Shown here piece by piece: positions 45,208 to 56,198 of a stretch of DNA of 64,000 nucleotides. The stretch spans positions 2,852,001 through 2,916,000 of the forward strand of contig NZ_CP015772.1 in NCBI RefSeq assembly GCF_001654455.1, given 5' to 3'. This DNA is from Niabella ginsenosidivorans. Its GTDB lineage: Bacteria > Bacteroidota > Bacteroidia > Chitinophagales > Chitinophagaceae. The position numbers and the translations under genes are program-made. The notes beneath the pieces were generated by a model. The model saw only the letters and a list, made by a program, of their open reading frames with translations, was not told where the DNA came from and made no database searches. Numbering within the stretch: the first letter of the stretch is position 1; each line of letters starts with the position of its first letter.

Positions 45208-45987
45208 ATGAAAGCTATATGGACAGGAGCAATCGGGTTTGGGCTTGTAAACATCCCTGTAAAACTGTACACGGCTACGGAAGAAAGCAGCCTGGACCTG
45301 GATATGCTGGATAAAAAGGACCTGAGCAATATCCGGTTTAAAAGGGTGAACGAACATACCGGGAAGGAAGTAGCCTGGGAAAATATTGTGAAAGGCTATA
45401 ATTACGACGGCAAATATATTGTGCTGAATGAAGAGGACTTCGAAAAGGCAAGCCCGGAAAAATCGCAGCTGTTGTCTATTGACCAGTTTGTAAAGATGGA
45501 AGAGATCGACAGCATCTATTTTGAAACCCCTTATTATATAGAGCCGCAAAAAGGAGGAGAAGCGGCCTATAACCTGCTGCGGGAGGCGCTGAAAAAGACG
45601 GGCATGGCCGGTTTGGGCACATTTGTGATGCGTGGCAGGGAGGTGTTAGGCATCCTCCGTCCTTTCAATGAGTTGTTGCTCTTTCAGCGGATGAGGTACA
45701 GCCAGGAGATCCGGAACACGGATGAACTGAAGATCCCCAAAGGATCCGTAAAGCCTGCCGAACTGAAAATGGCGGTAGCATTAATTGCCCAGCTTGAGCA
45801 GCCGTTTGACATCAGTGCCTATAAAGACGATTATACGGCTGCCCTGATGAAGATCATTCAGTCAAAAGCAAAGGGCAAAAAAACAGCAGCCCCGTCAAAA
45901 ATGCATGTGGCTTACAGTAAAACCCGGGATCTGATGGAGCAGTTAAAAGCAAGTTTGTCCGCATCAAAAGGTAAAAAAATCTCCTGA
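45208..45987 (+). CDS. ku: Ku protein (non-homologous end joining)
   Basis: This 259-residue bacterial Ku forms a homodimeric ring on double-strand break ends and recruits LigD. It starts MKAIWTGAIGFGLVNIPVKL, the conserved N-terminus, and contains LDKKDLSNIRFKRVNEHTGK, DSIYFETPYYIEPQKGGEAA and LLLFQRMRYSQEIRNTDEL. The C-terminus is short and basic (KAKGKKTAAPSK, then SASKGKKIS), as in minimal Ku proteins. The ligD gene follows after 26 bp, giving a two-gene repair operon. Confidence 0.96.
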   Translation: MKAIWTGAIGFGLVNIPVKLYTATEESSLDLDMLDKKDLSNIRFKRVNEHTGKEVAWENIVKGYNYDGKYIVLNEEDFEKASPEKSQLLSIDQFVKMEEIDSIYFETPYYIEPQKGGEAAYNLLREALKKTGMAGLGTFVMRGREVLGILRPFNELLLFQRMRYSQEIRNTDELKIPKGSVKPAELKMAVALIAQLEQPFDISAYKDDYTAALMKIIQSKAKGKKTAAPSKMHVAYSKTRDLMEQLKASLSASKGKKIS

Positions 45988-46013
45988 CCGGTTATTTACA
46001 ATTGCGCACAGCT

Positions 46014-48581
46014 ATGGCAACCCTGAAGAAATATAAAGAAAAGAGGAACTTTGGACAGACCCGGGAGCCCAAAGCAAAGATACAATCAGCCCGGAGCACC
46101 CAGCTGCGTTTTGTAGTACAGCGCCATGCGGCTACCCGGCTGCACTATGATTTCCGTCTGGAAATGGAGGGAGTGCTCAAAAGCTGGGCTGTGCCTAAAG
46201 GGCCATCTATGAATCCGGCAGACAAACGGCTGGCCATGATGGTAGAAGATCATCCTTATGACTACCGCACCTTTGAAGGAACCATTCCGGAAGGGAATTA
46301 TGGCGCCGGCGAAGTGGAAATCTGGGATGAGGGCACTTATGAAGCGTTGCAGAAAGAATCCCGGAAAAAAGAGGAGACCGTTTTACTGGAAGAATTAAAA
46401 AACGGATCGCTTAAATTCATCCTGCATGGCAAAAAGCTGAAGGGTGAATTTGCACTGGTACGCATGAAAACCGCACAGGACAGTAATGCCTGGCTGCTGA
46501 TCAAGCACAGGGATGCATTCGCTACCAGTGAAAAATATGATGCAGAAGCTCTTACGGCAAAAACCTCCAGAGTAACAAAGGCAGTCGAGAATAAAAAGAC
46601 TGAAAAAAAAAATCCAGGAAAAAAGATCCGGATAAATAACACGGTACCAGATCTTTCCGGTACCCGTAAATATACCCGGTATATAAAACCGATGCTGGCC
46701 AGCCTCAAAAAAGATAACCAGCCTTTTTCAGATAAAGACTGGGTCTTTGAGATCAAATGGGACGGATACCGCGCCATAGCAGAACTAACGGATCACTTTC
46801 GCCTGTATTCCCGTAACGGCCTCAACTTTGAAAAACGCTATGCACCGGTTGCAGAAGCCTTGAAAAAGCAGCAGCATGAAATGATCCTGGACGGAGAAAT
46901 TGTAGCTTATAATGATAAAGGAATGCCCAACTTTCAGGCCCTGCAACTCTACCAGGAACAGCCCGGTACTCCTTTGGTGTATCAGGTATTTGATCTTTTA
47001 TATCTGAACGGGCACAGTACCGAGTTGCTTACACTGCTGGAAAGAAAAGAGCTGCTGAAAAAGGCGCTTAAGCAAAATGATATTATAAAATACTGCGATC
47101 ATGTGGTACAGGACGGAACCCGTTTTTTTAAAGAACTGGTGAAGGCAGATCTTGAAGGAATGATTGCTAAAAAAGCAGATAGTACCTATACGGAAGGAAG
47201 GCGCAGTACCGAATGGCTGAAAATAAAATATCATAACATAGAAGAAGTAGTTATTGCAGGATATACCGCACCCAGGGGCAGCCGCAGCAAATTTGGTGCT
47301 TTGATCCTGGGCAGGTATAAGGAAGGCCGTCTCCTGTATGCCGGCCATACCGGAACAGGGTTTAACGAGGTCTCTTTACAGGAATTATTCAAAAAAATGC
47401 AGCCCCTGGTCATCAGTAAATCGCCCTTTGCAATTGCTCCAAAGACCAATATGCCCGCAACCTGGCTGCGACCCAAACTGGTAGGCGTTATTAAATATTC
47501 GGAACTGACCAAGGATGGCATTTTCCGGCACCCGGTCTTTGAAGGGCTGAGGGAAGATAAACCTGCGAAAGAAGTTGTTATTACCCCAAATACGATAAAC
47601 ATGCCAGCATCAAAAACGACTCCGGAAAAACAGGAAAGCAAACCGCGTACTGCCCCTGCTGCAAAGGGAAATGCGCAGGATCAGACAGTAAAACTGAACG
47701 GTCACGAAGTAAAGCTAACCCACCAGCAAAAAATTTACTGGCCGGAAGAGGGCTATACCAAGGGGGACCTGATCGGCTACTATAACAATATATACCGTTT
47801 TATACTGCCCTATCTTAAAAGCAGGCCGGAAAGTATGAACCGGTTCCCCAACGGGATTGCCGGGGAAAGCTTCTATCAGAAAGATATAGGAGCGTCGGTA
47901 CCGGATTGGCTGCACACGGTTCCTGTCTTTTCTGAAAGTAATCAAAAAGAGATCCATTATGTTGTCTGTAATGACCGGGCTTCACTATTGTACCTGGCCA
48001 ATCTGGGGTGCATTGAATTCAATCCCTGGAACAGCACCGTACAAAAACTGGACTTTCCTACCTATATGATTATTGACATCGACCCCTCAGAAAAAAACAA
48101 TTTTGACCAGGTCATCGATACAGCACTTGCTGCAAAACAGGTGCTGGATGAATGCGGGGCTGTATCCTATTGCAAAACATCAGGTGCTTCGGGCATGCAC
48201 GTGCATGTACCACTGAATAACCAATACAGTTACGATCAGGTAAAGGATTTTGCACATTTAATTGCCATTAAGATCACGGAATTATTACCGGACAGTACCA
48301 CACTGGAGCGGAACCTGAAAAAAAGAGGCAACCGGAAAATATATGTTGATTATTTACAGAACCGGAAAGGCCAAACCATTGCCAGTGCCTATAGCGTACG
48401 TCCCAAACCGGGGGCAACAGTTTCCACTCCCTTACACTGGAAAGAAGTAAAAAAAGGCCTGCATCCTGCACAATTTACCATGCAAACCCTGCCTAAACGG
48501 CTGGAAAAGCTGGGAGACCTGTTCAAGCCGGTTTTAGGCAAAGGCATCAATATGCTAAAATGCATTGAACAGATCCGGTAA
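46014..48581 (+). CDS. ligD: Multifunctional DNA ligase D
   Basis: The ATG at 46014 is preferred over the in-frame TTG at 46002. The 855-residue enzyme has the order phosphoesterase - ligase - polymerase. The 3'-phosphoesterase (about 15-150) has VVQRHAATRLHYDFRLEMEG, SWAVPKGPS and EDHPYDYRTFEGTIPEGNYG. The ATP-dependent ligase (about 220-530) has the adenylated Lys248 in EIKWDGYRA and DGEIVAYNDKG. The primase-polymerase (about 555-850) has YMIIDIDPSEKN, SGASGMHVHVPL and ASAYSVRPKPGATVSTPLHW. It works with Ku in template-poor break repair. All active-site blocks are present. Confidence 0.97.
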   Translation: MATLKKYKEKRNFGQTREPKAKIQSARSTQLRFVVQRHAATRLHYDFRLEMEGVLKSWAVPKGPSMNPADKRLAMMVEDHPYDYRTFEGTIPEGNYGAGEVEIWDEGTYEALQKESRKKEETVLLEELKNGSLKFILHGKKLKGEFALVRMKTAQDSNAWLLIKHRDAFATSEKYDAEALTAKTSRVTKAVENKKTEKKNPGKKIRINNTVPDLSGTRKYTRYIKPMLASLKKDNQPFSDKDWVFEIKWDGYRAIAELTDHFRLYSRNGLNFEKRYAPVAEALKKQQHEMILDGEIVAYNDKGMPNFQALQLYQEQPGTPLVYQVFDLLYLNGHSTELLTLLERKELLKKALKQNDIIKYCDHVVQDGTRFFKELVKADLEGMIAKKADSTYTEGRRSTEWLKIKYHNIEEVVIAGYTAPRGSRSKFGALILGRYKEGRLLYAGHTGTGFNEVSLQELFKKMQPLVISKSPFAIAPKTNMPATWLRPKLVGVIKYSELTKDGIFRHPVFEGLREDKPAKEVVITPNTINMPASKTTPEKQESKPRTAPAAKGNAQDQTVKLNGHEVKLTHQQKIYWPEEGYTKGDLIGYYNNIYRFILPYLKSRPESMNRFPNGIAGESFYQKDIGASVPDWLHTVPVFSESNQKEIHYVVCNDRASLLYLANLGCIEFNPWNSTVQKLDFPTYMIIDIDPSEKNNFDQVIDTALAAKQVLDECGAVSYCKTSGASGMHVHVPLNNQYSYDQVKDFAHLIAIKITELLPDSTTLERNLKKRGNRKIYVDYLQNRKGQTIASAYSVRPKPGATVSTPLHWKEVKKGLHPAQFTMQTLPKRLEKLGDLFKPVLGKGINMLKCIEQIR

Positions 48582-48756
48582 CTGCAATATACGGGTACTA
48601 TCATTGATGCAGAAAGAGGTGCAGTAAACGGGGCTGAGCTATCGGCCGCCATAGCAAAATAAAAGTATACAGGATTTCAACAAATAGAGGATTGATGATT
48701 GCGCAAACAACTGTGTAATCATATATAAAAAAATACGAACTAAAAAACAGTACAAT

Positions 48757-51147
48757 ATGCAACCGCTAAACGAAAAAATAGTTGAAACCGACCTATCGCA
48801 GGACTTACTATTAAAAATGAACGCCTACTGGCGCGCTGCCAACTACCTTTCGGTAGGACAGATTTATCTGCACGATAACCCTTTGCTGCGGGAGCCGTTA
48901 AAACCGGAGCATATTAAGAAGATGCTGCTGGGCCATTGGGGCACTACGCCCGGGCAGAATTTTATCTATGTGCACCTCAACCGCGTTATAAAAAAATATG
49001 ACTTAAATATGATCTATATATCGGGACCCGGGCATGGCGGGCCGGCGTTGGTTGGTAACACTTATCTGGAGGGGACTTATAGCGAGATCTACCCGGAGAT
49101 AACGCAGAATGAGGAAGGCCTGAAAAAATTATTTACCCAATTTTCATTTCCGGGCGGCATCCCCAGCCATGTATCGCCTGAATGCCCCGGTTCTATGCAC
49201 GAAGGCGGAGAACTGGGCTATTCTTTAAGTCATGCATTTGGCGCCGTGTTCGACAATCCGGACCTGATAGTTGCCTGTGTAATTGGCGACGGAGAAGCAG
49301 AAACAGGCCCTCTGGCCACCGCCTGGCACTCCAACAAATTCCTCAATCCCCTTACAGATGGAGTTGTGCTGCCTGTATTGCATTTGAACGGATATAAAAT
49401 AGCCAATCCTACTCTTTTTGCAAGGATCGGAAATGATGAACTGGAAGAGCTTTTTAAAGGTTACGGATGGAAACCCTACCTTATTGAAGGGGAAAAGCCG
49501 ATGGAAGTACATGCAAAAATGGCCGGCCTGCTGGATCAGGTCATCAAAGAAATTCAGCTGATAAAGACCACGGCCCGGGAAAACCCTGATATCAGCAGAC
49601 CGCGCTGGCCGATGATCATTCTTAAAACGCCAAAAGGCTGGACAGGCCCCAAAACAGTAAACGGGCTGCCGGTTGAGGGCACCTTCAGAGCGCACCAGGT
49701 ACCTATAACGGATCCCGCTACCAATGACCGGCACCTTAAGCAACTGGAAGAGTGGCTGAAAAGCTATAAACCCGAAGAGCTGTTTGATAATAATGGAAAA
49801 TTGCTGCCGGAATTGCAGGAGCTGGCCCCTGTTGGGGAGCGCAGAATGGGGGCCAATCCGCATGCGAATGGAGGCGCCGTTTCCTATGACCTGATACTGC
49901 CCGAATTTTCTGAGTATGCACTGGAATTGAAAAACCGCGGCCAGGTTGGCCCGGGCGATACATTTGTCCTGGGCAGTTTTATAAAAGATGTCATTCAACT
50001 GAACAGTACTCAGAAAAACTTTCGCTTGTTTGGTCCGGACGAAACCTTATCCAACAAGCTGAACGCAGTGTTTGAAGTTACCAACAGGCAATGGGAGGGA
50101 GCAACTATTGCTACAGATGAATTCCTGAAAAAACAGGGCCGGGTAATGGAAGTGCTCAGTGAGCACCAGTGCGAAGGGTGGCTGGAAGGTTATACCCTTA
50201 CCGGGCGGCATGGCCTGTTCAATTGTTATGAGGCCTTTATTCATATTATAGACAGTATGTTCAACCAGCATGCCAAATGGCTGAAAGTAACAGCAGAACT
50301 GGACTGGCGCAAAAAACTGCCATCGCTGAATATACTGCTGGCGTCGCACGTATGGCGGCAGGACCATAACGGCTTTACGCACCAGGACCCGGGCTTTATT
50401 GATCACGTGGTAAACAAAAAAGCTTCTGTAGTACGGGTGTACCTTCCGCCGGATGCCAATTGCCTGTTATCTGTAATGAGCCATTGCCTGCAAAGCCGCC
50501 ATTATGTGAATGTGGTAGTTGCCGGTAAGCACCCCTCCCCTCAATGGCTTAACATGGATGAAGCAATCGTACATTGCACAAAAGGCATCGGCATCTGGAA
50601 ATGGGCCAGCAATGATGAAGGCACCGAGCCGGATGTGGTAATGGCCTGCGCCGGGGATGTGCCCACTTTGGAAACGCTGGCTGCTGTTTCCATTTTGAGG
50701 GAACGGTTGCCTGGTCTTAAAATACGTGTTATCAATATAGTGGACCTGATGCGCCTGCAACCTGAAAGCGAGCATCCGCACGGACTGAGCGATCAGGACT
50801 TTGACGCGCTTTTTACAAAAAGCAAACCGGTCATCTTTGCCTTCCACGCCTATCCATGGCTCATTCACCGGCTCACTTACAGGCGCACCAATCATCATAA
50901 TATCCATGTAAGAGGCTATAAGGAAGAAGGTACCATTACTACTCCCTTCGACATGACGGTACTGAACCAACTGGACCGGTTTGACCTGGTGCAGGACGTG
51001 CTGAACCGCCTGCCACAGCTCAGCGATAAAGCCGCCTATTTAAAAGAAGAAATGAAAGACAAGCTGATAGCACACCGGCGTTATATTACTACATATGGGA
51101 TTGATATGCCTGAAGTAAGAGACTGGACGTGGCCACGTTCTTACTAA
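48757..51147 (+). CDS. xfp: Xylulose-5-phosphate/fructose-6-phosphate phosphoketolase
   Basis: This 796-residue thiamine-diphosphate enzyme splits xylulose 5-phosphate (or fructose 6-phosphate) with phosphate to acetyl phosphate and an aldose phosphate. Family signatures are [40 protein letters not shown] and the ThDP motif [20 protein letters not shown]. The C-terminal half has [20 protein letters not shown] and [13 protein letters not shown]. Length is normal. No acetate kinase or pentose gene is adjacent, so its pathway partners lie elsewhere. Confidence 0.97.
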   Translation: MQPLNEKIVETDLSQDLLLKMNAYWRAANYLSVGQIYLHDNPLLREPLKPEHIKKMLLGHWGTTPGQNFIYVHLNRVIKKYDLNMIYISGPGHGGPALVGNTYLEGTYSEIYPEITQNEEGLKKLFTQFSFPGGIPSHVSPECPGSMHEGGELGYSLSHAFGAVFDNPDLIVACVIGDGEAETGPLATAWHSNKFLNPLTDGVVLPVLHLNGYKIANPTLFARIGNDELEELFKGYGWKPYLIEGEKPMEVHAKMAGLLDQVIKEIQLIKTTARENPDISRPRWPMIILKTPKGWTGPKTVNGLPVEGTFRAHQVPITDPATNDRHLKQLEEWLKSYKPEELFDNNGKLLPELQELAPVGERRMGANPHANGGAVSYDLILPEFSEYALELKNRGQVGPGDTFVLGSFIKDVIQLNSTQKNFRLFGPDETLSNKLNAVFEVTNRQWEGATIATDEFLKKQGRVMEVLSEHQCEGWLEGYTLTGRHGLFNCYEAFIHIIDSMFNQHAKWLKVTAELDWRKKLPSLNILLASHVWRQDHNGFTHQDPGFIDHVVNKKASVVRVYLPPDANCLLSVMSHCLQSRHYVNVVVAGKHPSPQWLNMDEAIVHCTKGIGIWKWASNDEGTEPDVVMACAGDVPTLETLAAVSILRERLPGLKIRVINIVDLMRLQPESEHPHGLSDQDFDALFTKSKPVIFAFHAYPWLIHRLTYRRTNHHNIHVRGYKEEGTITTPFDMTVLNQLDRFDLVQDVLNRLPQLSDKAAYLKEEMKDKLIAHRRYITTYGIDMPEVRDWTWPRSY

Positions 51148-51414
51148 AAAATGCTTTATACAGGCCAGGAAAGAAGATAATAAGCTGCCGGGTGAAAACA
51201 GTGCCCATTTTGAATGCGCTGCATGAATGATCCACGTGCCGGCCTGCCTGTTCATTGCCTGTAATCAAAATTTACTTTTGGCACTTGTATTTATTTGACT
51301 CCGCTTTTGTATCTTCGCCGCTATGCCTGTTGGCTTATTTTTTTTGCCGACGGGATTGACATTTAATGAATTGTAAATCTTTTTCTGAAAAGAAAAATTA
51401 AAAACGGACTATTA

Positions 51415-52974
51415 ATGGATTTATTTATAATTGTTTATATCCTGGTGGGCATTGTACTGGGAGTAATAGCGGGAAAATTCATCTTTGCCAGAAACACACA
51501 GCAAAAAATTGACGAAGCCGAGTTACAGGCAAAAAACATCCTCAAAGAGGCGGAATTAAAGGCAGAGACCATCCGCAAAGAAAAAGAGCTGGAAGCCAAA
51601 GAACGTTTTGTATCCCTTAAGGCAGCGCATGATAAAGAGGTAAATGAGCGGAACCGGAAATTATCGGAAGCCGAGAACCGGATCAAGCAGAAAGAGCAGT
51701 CGCTGAGCCAAAAGGAAGCAAATGCAGAAAAGCAGATCAAGGAAAATGATGCCATCAAAGAGAACCTGAACCGCCAGATCGAGCTGGTCAATAAAAAGCG
51801 CACAGAGCTGGAAAAGCACCAGGAAGAACATATCCGCCGGCTGGAAAAAATTGCCGGCCTTTCAGCCGAGGAAGCCAAAAGCCATCTGGTAGAAAGCCTT
51901 AAGAACGAAGCCCAGACACAGGCCATTGGCATCCAGCAGGAAATCATTGATGAAGCAAAATTAAAAGCCAATAAAGAAGCCCGTAAAATCATCATCCAAA
52001 CCATACAACGCACCGCAGCAGAACAGGCCATTGAAAATTCCATTACGGTATTCAACCTGGAAAGCGATGAGGTAAAAGGACAGATCATTGGCCGTGAGGG
52101 CCGCAACATCCGTGCGCTGGAAGCCGCTACGGGCGTAGACCTGATCGTTGACGACACACCAGAGGCCATTCTTCTTTCCTGTTTTGACCCCCTGCGCAGG
52201 GAAATTGCGCGTTTGAGCCTGCAGCGGCTGGTTACCGACGGTCGCATCCACCCGGCACGTATTGAAGAGGTGGTGGAAAAAACACGCAAGCAGATCGAGG
52301 AACAGGTAATGGAAATAGGCGAACGCACAGTCATTGACCTGGGCATTCACGGGTTGCACAAAGAGCTGGTGAGGATGGTAGGACGCATGCGCTACCGCTC
52401 TTCCTACGGGCAGAACCTTTTAATGCATAGCCGTGAAACGGCCAATCTTTGCGCCATTATGGCTGCCGAGCTGGGTTTAAATCCAAAGCTGGCCAAGCGC
52501 GCAGGTCTCTTGCACGATATTGGTAAGGTTCCGGATGAAGAATCTGAACTCAGCCACGCGCTGCTAGGAGCAAAGCTGGCAGAAAAGTACGGGGAAAACC
52601 CTGCCGTGGTCAATGCTATTGCTGCACACCATGATGAGGTAGAAATGCAATACGTTATTTCTCCCATTGTTCAGGCCTGCGATGCCATCAGCGGGGCAAG
52701 GCCCGGAGCCCGGAGGGAAATTATGCAGCAATACCTGCAACGCATCAAAGACCTGGAAAATCTGGCCACCAGCTACCCCGGCGTTGAAAAAGCCTATGCC
52801 ATCCAGGCCGGGCGCGAGCTGCGCGTGATCGTGGAATCCGACAAGGTATCTGACCAGGAAAGCGACAAATTATCCTTTGAAATCGCCCAGAAGATCCAGA
52901 CCGAAATGACCTTCCCCGGCCAGATCAAAGTAACGGTGATCCGGGAAAAGAGAGCCGTAAATGTAGCCCGGTAA
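51415..52974 (+). CDS. rny: Ribonuclease Y
   Basis: This 519-residue membrane-anchored endoribonuclease initiates mRNA decay. The N-terminal transmembrane helix is about 2-22 ([20 protein letters not shown]), followed by a long charged coiled coil (about 30-200). The KH RNA-binding domain has [20 protein letters not shown]. The HD domain has [20 protein letters not shown] and [10 protein letters not shown], then [11 protein letters not shown]. The ATG at 51415 begins exactly at the anchor. A terminator follows. Confidence 0.97.
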   Translation: MDLFIIVYILVGIVLGVIAGKFIFARNTQQKIDEAELQAKNILKEAELKAETIRKEKELEAKERFVSLKAAHDKEVNERNRKLSEAENRIKQKEQSLSQKEANAEKQIKENDAIKENLNRQIELVNKKRTELEKHQEEHIRRLEKIAGLSAEEAKSHLVESLKNEAQTQAIGIQQEIIDEAKLKANKEARKIIIQTIQRTAAEQAIENSITVFNLESDEVKGQIIGREGRNIRALEAATGVDLIVDDTPEAILLSCFDPLRREIARLSLQRLVTDGRIHPARIEEVVEKTRKQIEEQVMEIGERTVIDLGIHGLHKELVRMVGRMRYRSSYGQNLLMHSRETANLCAIMAAELGLNPKLAKRAGLLHDIGKVPDEESELSHALLGAKLAEKYGENPAVVNAIAAHHDEVEMQYVISPIVQACDAISGARPGARREIMQQYLQRIKDLENLATSYPGVEKAYAIQAGRELRVIVESDKVSDQESDKLSFEIAQKIQTEMTFPGQIKVTVIREKRAVNVAR

Positions 52975-52999
52975 AAAGTACTTATACGATCATATTCAA

Positions 53000-53027
53000 A
53001 AAAGCCTCGTACAAAACGGGGCTTTTC
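53000..53027 (+). terminator. Rho-independent terminator after rny
   Basis: AAAAGCCTCGT (53000-53010) pairs with ACGGGGCTTTT (53016-53026), one T-G pair, around a 5-nt A-rich loop. Confidence 0.7.
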
Positions 53028-53119
53028 TATTCCGATATATTATTTTATGGAATGATAAATTTTTAGCATCGCACGGGCGAAAAATTTTTCGCTCCGACCC
53101 GTACCTTTGCTGTTTCTTT

Positions 53120-54349
53120 ATGAGGAAGCAACGATTTATCCGTTTACTGATATTAGGACTACTTTCTGCGATCGGCCCTTTTTCCATTGATATGTATTTA
53201 CCTGGGTTCCCTGATATTGCAAAGGATTTGCATACAAATATCAGCAACGTATCACTTACCCTTTCAGGGTTTTTTATCGGCATTGCCGCCGGTCAATTGT
53301 TGTACGGCCCACTACTGGATAAATACGGCCGCAAAAAACCAATGTGCATAGGTATTGCACTATACATACTGACTTCTTTTGGATGCATGTTTGCTACTTC
53401 TATCGAAATGCTGATCGCGTTGCGTTTCCTCCAGGCCATAGGTGGCTGTGTGGGCATGGTAGGCTCGCGGGCTGTAGTCCGAGACCTGTTTGATGTGACC
53501 GAAAACGCCAGGATTTTTTCACTGCTGATGCTGGTGGTAGGCGTCTCTCCCATTATTGCTCCCACCGTCGGCAGTTACCTTTCAGCCGCTTTTGGCTGGC
53601 GCTCCCTGTTCATGGTGCTGGGCACAATCGGTACCGTTATTTTGCTAATGGTCATCATCTGGCTGCCGGAATCAAAAAAGGCAGACCCTCATTATTCCCT
53701 TTACCCAAAAGCCATCTTGGGTAAATTCGGAACCGTGCTCCGGCAACGGCAGTTTATTGTTTATACGATCTCCGGTTCCTTTACCGCAGCAGGCCTGTAT
53801 GCTTATATTGCCGGCTCACCCCATGTTTTTATGGAAATCTTCGGGGTAAGTGAAAAAGCCTACGGATGGATTTTTACCATTGTTGCCGCTGGTCTGATAA
53901 CCGCCACCCAGATCAATGCATTTATTCTCAAAAAACGCTCCAGCGCGTATATCATTTCAAGGGCGGTTAGTTTTCAGACCCTGACAGGGATCTTGCTGGT
54001 AACGGGCTTTGCGCTGAACTGGTGGAGCCTGTATGCAAGCATTGCCCTTTGCTGTATCTTTCTCGCCTGCCAGGGTTTTACTTTTCCCAATGCATCGGCG
54101 CTTGCTATAGCTCCCTTTCATGAAAATGCGGGCAGTGCTTCTGCCCTGCTGGGCTGTATTCAGATGGCTATAGGCTCATTCAGCACGGTTATGGTCAGCA
54201 TATTTCATAACAATACAGCCGTGCCAATGGGAGGCATTATGGCCTTCTGTGCTGTTACCGCACTGTCTGTGCTATTCCTGGGCAGAAGGCGTGAAAAGGT
54301 TAACGATACAACCGGTAGTTCATTACTGCCTACTGAAAACCAGGTATAA
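53120..54349 (+). CDS. Bcr/CflA-family MFS drug exporter
   Basis: The 409-residue protein has 12 predicted transmembrane helices. It shows the Bcr/CflA subfamily start (LGLLSAIGPFSIDMYLPGFP), the MFS loop motif GPLLDKYGRKKPM and motif C-like VVGVSPIIAPTVGSYLSAAF. Relatives export bicyclomycin, chloramphenicol or sulfonamides by proton antiport, but substrate cannot be predicted. A TACCTTTG promoter element lies at 53102-53109, just before the ATG, implying a very short leader. Confidence 0.92.
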   Translation: MRKQRFIRLLILGLLSAIGPFSIDMYLPGFPDIAKDLHTNISNVSLTLSGFFIGIAAGQLLYGPLLDKYGRKKPMCIGIALYILTSFGCMFATSIEMLIALRFLQAIGGCVGMVGSRAVVRDLFDVTENARIFSLLMLVVGVSPIIAPTVGSYLSAAFGWRSLFMVLGTIGTVILLMVIIWLPESKKADPHYSLYPKAILGKFGTVLRQRQFIVYTISGSFTAAGLYAYIAGSPHVFMEIFGVSEKAYGWIFTIVAAGLITATQINAFILKKRSSAYIISRAVSFQTLTGILLVTGFALNWWSLYASIALCCIFLACQGFTFPNASALAIAPFHENAGSASALLGCIQMAIGSFSTVMVSIFHNNTAVPMGGIMAFCAVTALSVLFLGRRREKVNDTTGSSLLPTENQV

Positions 54350-54369
54350 ATTGCTGCACGATTCTTTTT

Positions 54370-54401
54370 TTTGGAAGATATTGGTTTCCTTACTACCTTT
54401 G
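54370..54401 (+). promoter_or_regulatory. Promoter of the L19 gene (Bacteroidota consensus)
   Basis: TTTG at 54370-54373 and TACCTTTG at 54394-54401 match the TTTG-N19-21-TAnnTTTG consensus with a 20-bp spacer. The start codon lies about 42 bp downstream. This is the best promoter match noted in the window. Confidence 0.7.
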
Positions 54402-54442
54402 CATCCCGATAATTTAAAAACAGGGGACTAAAATTTTGAGAT

Positions 54443-54832
54443 ATGAGCAGCGCTATAGATTTCGTACACGAGCAACTAACTCCCAAAAAGGTATTTCCTG
54501 CCTTTAAAGCCGGTGATAATATCACCGTTAATTACAAGATCATTGAAGGTAATAAAGAAAGGATACAGTCTTTTAAAGGAGACGTTATCAAAAAACAAGG
54601 CAAGGGCAGCACTGCTACTTTCACTGTAAGAAAAATTTCCGATGGTATTGGCGTAGAACGGTTATTTCCCTATTCTTCTCCTAATATTGATTCTATTGTA
54701 TTAAATAAAGTAGGCCAGGTGCGCAGGGCCAAGCTCTTTTATCAGAGAGAGCGTTTTGGTAAAAGTGCCCGTATCCGTGAAAAACGGATGTCTGTTGCTG
54801 CGGAGCAGGCAAAAAAAGCGGCTAAAGCATAG
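54443..54832 (+). CDS. rplS: 50S ribosomal protein L19
   Basis: The 129-residue ribosomal protein has the L19 core [60 protein letters not shown] and [20 protein letters not shown]. It ends with an Ala/Lys-rich tail longer than in E. coli. It is a single-gene transcript here, between a consensus promoter and a strong terminator, without the rimM-trmD neighbours seen in many bacteria. Confidence 0.97.
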   Translation: MSSAIDFVHEQLTPKKVFPAFKAGDNITVNYKIIEGNKERIQSFKGDVIKKQGKGSTATFTVRKISDGIGVERLFPYSSPNIDSIVLNKVGQVRRAKLFYQRERFGKSARIREKRMSVAAEQAKKAAKA

Positions 54833-54852
54833 GCTTCTGAAAATAATTGATT

Positions 54853-54890
54853 AAAAAAGCAGTTTCGGGAATATCCGAAACTGCTTTTTT
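54853..54890 (+). terminator. Strong Rho-independent terminator after rplS
   Basis: A 16-bp perfect stem pairs AAAAAAGCAGTTTCGG (54853-54868) with CCGAAACTGCTTTTTT (54875-54890) around a 6-nt loop. Confidence 0.9.
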
Positions 54891-54993
54891 ATGGTAAGTT
54901 GATGAGGCTCCGGACGTGTCATCTACCGGTTTACAAAATCTTTAAATAGCTCGATTATTCATCCTTTTCCAGCATGAACATATTATTTTGCAC

Positions 54994-55033
54994 AAAAAAA
55001 TACAGGTTAAATAATTAAATTATTCAACCTGTA
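54994..55033 (-). terminator. Terminator of the locus 2 operon (minus strand)
   Basis: TACAGGTT (55001-55008) pairs with AACCTGTA (55026-55033), and AATAATT with AATTATT inside it, giving a 15-bp stem with one mismatch. On the minus strand it is followed by seven T (54994-55000). It lies 31 bp after the stop of the last locus 2 gene. Confidence 0.75.
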
Positions 55034-55063
55034 TAAAAATTTCAGGTAAAGAACAGTTAATTA

Positions 55064-56170
55064 TTATTGGTGCGTTGCATTTAATAATCTTACAACCAGC
55101 CTGTAGGAACCCGGTACAAAGATGCGCATTGGAATACGTATTGCATAATCAAATTTACCACTGGTATATACTCCCAAATAGTGAGTATCTGCGGTTCCTT
55201 TATAAAGATCACCTGCGGCATTACTGCTCCAGGCAGACGTACTGTCGATCTGAACATATTTTGTGGGAATCCGGTAATACATATTGAACCCGTTACCTAA
55301 AGACTGCAAAGGGAATGGGACCAAAGGATATTTAAGGATCATAGCAGTATCCAAAGCCTGAAAGGTATCAGGGGCATAATCCTGGAGATTCTGTAAAAAC
55401 GGAGGGTCCGGATTAAGACCAGAGTTCGGTCTCTTTGCAAGCTCACCTTTCTTAGGGTTAAACACCACTCCGTTTCTGTCTACTACTTTTAAAACAAAAA
55501 CGTTAGGCGTGTCGGCAAATCTTGTTATTGTATAATCTACAAAAGGATTGTTATTACCATTAAACAGAGTACCATTATTGCTTCCTCCAGCAGCCCCGGC
55601 CCCGCCTGCCGTTCCTGCAACTAATAATGAAGCACTGAAAGCGCCTGTTTCCGGAGTAATTTCAACGGGTTTACCATCCACTAAAGTAATATTTATGATC
55701 TTTTGCACGATTTCAGATCCGGCCTCGTTAGATACCTGTAAATCTACAGAATAACTACCTAAAGGCAGGTTTAAAGTTCCTGCATTGGCTTCCAACACGC
55801 CACTGGATTCATTTACAACGATCGGTGGTAACTCTACTGTCTTCCGCTTTGCCATGATGGCCGCATAATTGGTATCGGTTTTAGGGTCATACATACCGGA
55901 CCATACCTCTACAGGGTAGGTTCTGGTGAACATATCGTCAACAATATCCCCATTTTCATTATACACATGCATCAGCTTTATTTTCATGGGCAGGCTGGAG
56001 CCATCTGTAACCAGTGTATAAGAACTGCTGACCCTGCCTCTGATCACTGTAAAATCGCTGGCATATTGAACATAGGGACTCAAAAAGCCGCTACCGATTT
56101 TTGTGCATCCTACAAGTACAATGGTAAGAACCGATACACTTACCACAAATAATATGATTTTATTTTTCAT
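55064..56170 (-). CDS. SusE/F-position surface lipoprotein (DUF5007-like)
   Basis: The 368-residue protein has an SPII signal (VLTIVLVGCTKIG). It shows several beta-rich segments (VYNENGDIVDDMFTRTYPVE, LPLGSYSVDLQVSNEAGSEI) and a low-complexity Gly/Ala/Asn patch at about 185-200. No catalytic motif is visible. It resembles the DUF5007-type lipoproteins I recall from other Bacteroidota SusCD loci, but the family name is tentative. As the fourth and last gene of the locus 2 operon it takes the place of SusE/SusF and probably helps bind substrate at the surface. Confidence 0.6.
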   Translation of the reverse strand: MKNKIILFVVSVSVLTIVLVGCTKIGSGFLSPYVQYASDFTVIRGRVSSSYTLVTDGSSLPMKIKLMHVYNENGDIVDDMFTRTYPVEVWSGMYDPKTDTNYAAIMAKRKTVELPPIVVNESSGVLEANAGTLNLPLGSYSVDLQVSNEAGSEIVQKIINITLVDGKPVEITPETGAFSASLLVAGTAGGAGAAGGSNNGTLFNGNNNPFVDYTITRFADTPNVFVLKVVDRNGVVFNPKKGELAKRPNSGLNPDPPFLQNLQDYAPDTFQALDTAMILKYPLVPFPLQSLGNGFNMYYRIPTKYVQIDSTSAWSSNAAGDLYKGTADTHYLGVYTSGKFDYAIRIPMRIFVPGSYRLVVRLLNATHQ

Positions 56171-56198
56171 TTTAAAAATGATTTAATAGCTGTATAAT

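Noticed and set aside
51435-52346. 303-codon minus-strand frame inside rny
   Set aside because: A long Ser/Arg-rich shadow of the RNase Y coiled coil; rny has complete domain support on the other strand.
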